A stretch of DNA of 5,303 nt from Eubacteriales Family XIII. Incertae Sedis bacterium. GTDB taxonomy: Bacteria > Bacillota > Clostridia > Peptostreptococcales > Anaerovoracaceae. The DNA lies in NCBI GenBank assembly GCA_031272745.1, contig JAISTF010000080.1, forward strand, positions 1 to 5,303, written 5' to 3'. Numbering within the stretch: position 1 is the stretch's first letter; the number at the start of each line of letters is the position of its first letter. This document shows, piece by piece, positions 5,102 to 5,303 of the stretch. The translations under genes were made by a program, and so were the position numbers. The notes under the pieces are model-generated. The model had not been told where the DNA came from, did no database searches, and saw only the letters and a program-made list of their open reading frames with translations.

Positions 5102-5303
5102 ATGTGGCAATTATATGACGAATTGATCGAAAGCATTCCGGCGGAGGCGGTCGCGGACCGCATCGTGTGCGGCTACGATACCTGCTTCGTAGGGGTCGCG
5201 ACTGCGAATGGCGGCGACGGCTACGAAGGCGGCATCTGCTCGACGCTGGGCGGGACGGTGCGCACGACGGTCTTCCCCGACAAACGCGAGGGGATGCCGC
5301 TGC
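5102..5303 (+). CDS. Partial gene: DUF4213/DUF364-like (putative heavy-metal chelation) protein, N-terminus
   Basis: An open frame starts at ATG 5102 and runs off the window after 67 codons. It begins MWQLYDELIESIPAE, which resembles the N-terminus of DUF4213/DUF364 proteins (often M-W-x-L-Y-D-x-L-I-x-x-I-P). That family combines an enolase-N-like and a Rossmann-like fold and has been proposed to chelate heavy metals. The visible part has three cysteines (C23, C28, C46) and is glycine-rich at residues 37-51. Purine-rich AGAAAGGG (5088-5095) is a plausible weak ribosome binding site. The 31-bp gap from the ATPase on the same strand supports one operon. Only the N-terminal domain can be judged, from memory of the family pattern, so the call is moderate; the missing C-terminal DUF364 domain would settle it. 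Confidence 0.55.
   Translation, partial: MWQLYDELIESIPAEAVADRIVCGYDTCFVGVATANGGDGYEGGICSTLGGTVRTTVFPDKREGMPL

Overview
The window is GC-rich and densely packed. It looks like the chromosome of an anaerobic, high-GC member of the Bacillota (Clostridia-like). The reasons are a rubrerythrin, GGAGG-type ribosome binding sites in front of several genes, short gene gaps, extended -10 promoters and a DUF4213/DUF364-type gene. This placement is inference; there is no rRNA or other strong taxonomic marker.

Layout: (1) 36-581 (+) is rubrerythrin, ending in an intrinsic terminator that lies inside the 3' end of the convergent neighbour. (2) 594-3297 (-) reads, in transcription order, prfB (release factor 2), a HAD phosphatase overlapping the prfB end, a very small GNAT-fold acetyltransferase of the NATD1/YjdJ type, and a DJ-1/PfpI-family protein. 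It is probably one operon. Between the last two genes sits a short GC-rich hairpin flanked by a perfect 13-bp direct repeat, which looks like a miniature insertion at the acetyltransferase stop codon. (3) 3298-3415 is a divergent promoter region with three 8-bp tandem repeats and extended -10 elements facing both ways. (4) 3416 to the window end (+) holds a HypB/UreG-like GTPase with several Cys/His motifs, a stand-alone ABC-type ATPase overlapping it by ATGA, and the start of a third gene resembling DUF4213/DUF364 (putative heavy-metal chelation) proteins.

The leftward genes are housekeeping and stress functions: translation termination, metabolite repair, peroxide defence. The rightward set is the most interesting part. 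A P-loop GTPase of the metallochaperone class, an ABC ATPase with no membrane segments and a possible metal-chelation protein suggest an uncharacterised metal- or cofactor-handling assembly. The domain motifs are directly visible; the joint function is inference.

Two smaller points stand out. The prfB frame is continuous, without the usual programmed +1 frameshift. Both genes of the divergent pair lack a Shine-Dalgarno sequence and have a -10 element at the spacing expected for leaderless transcripts.
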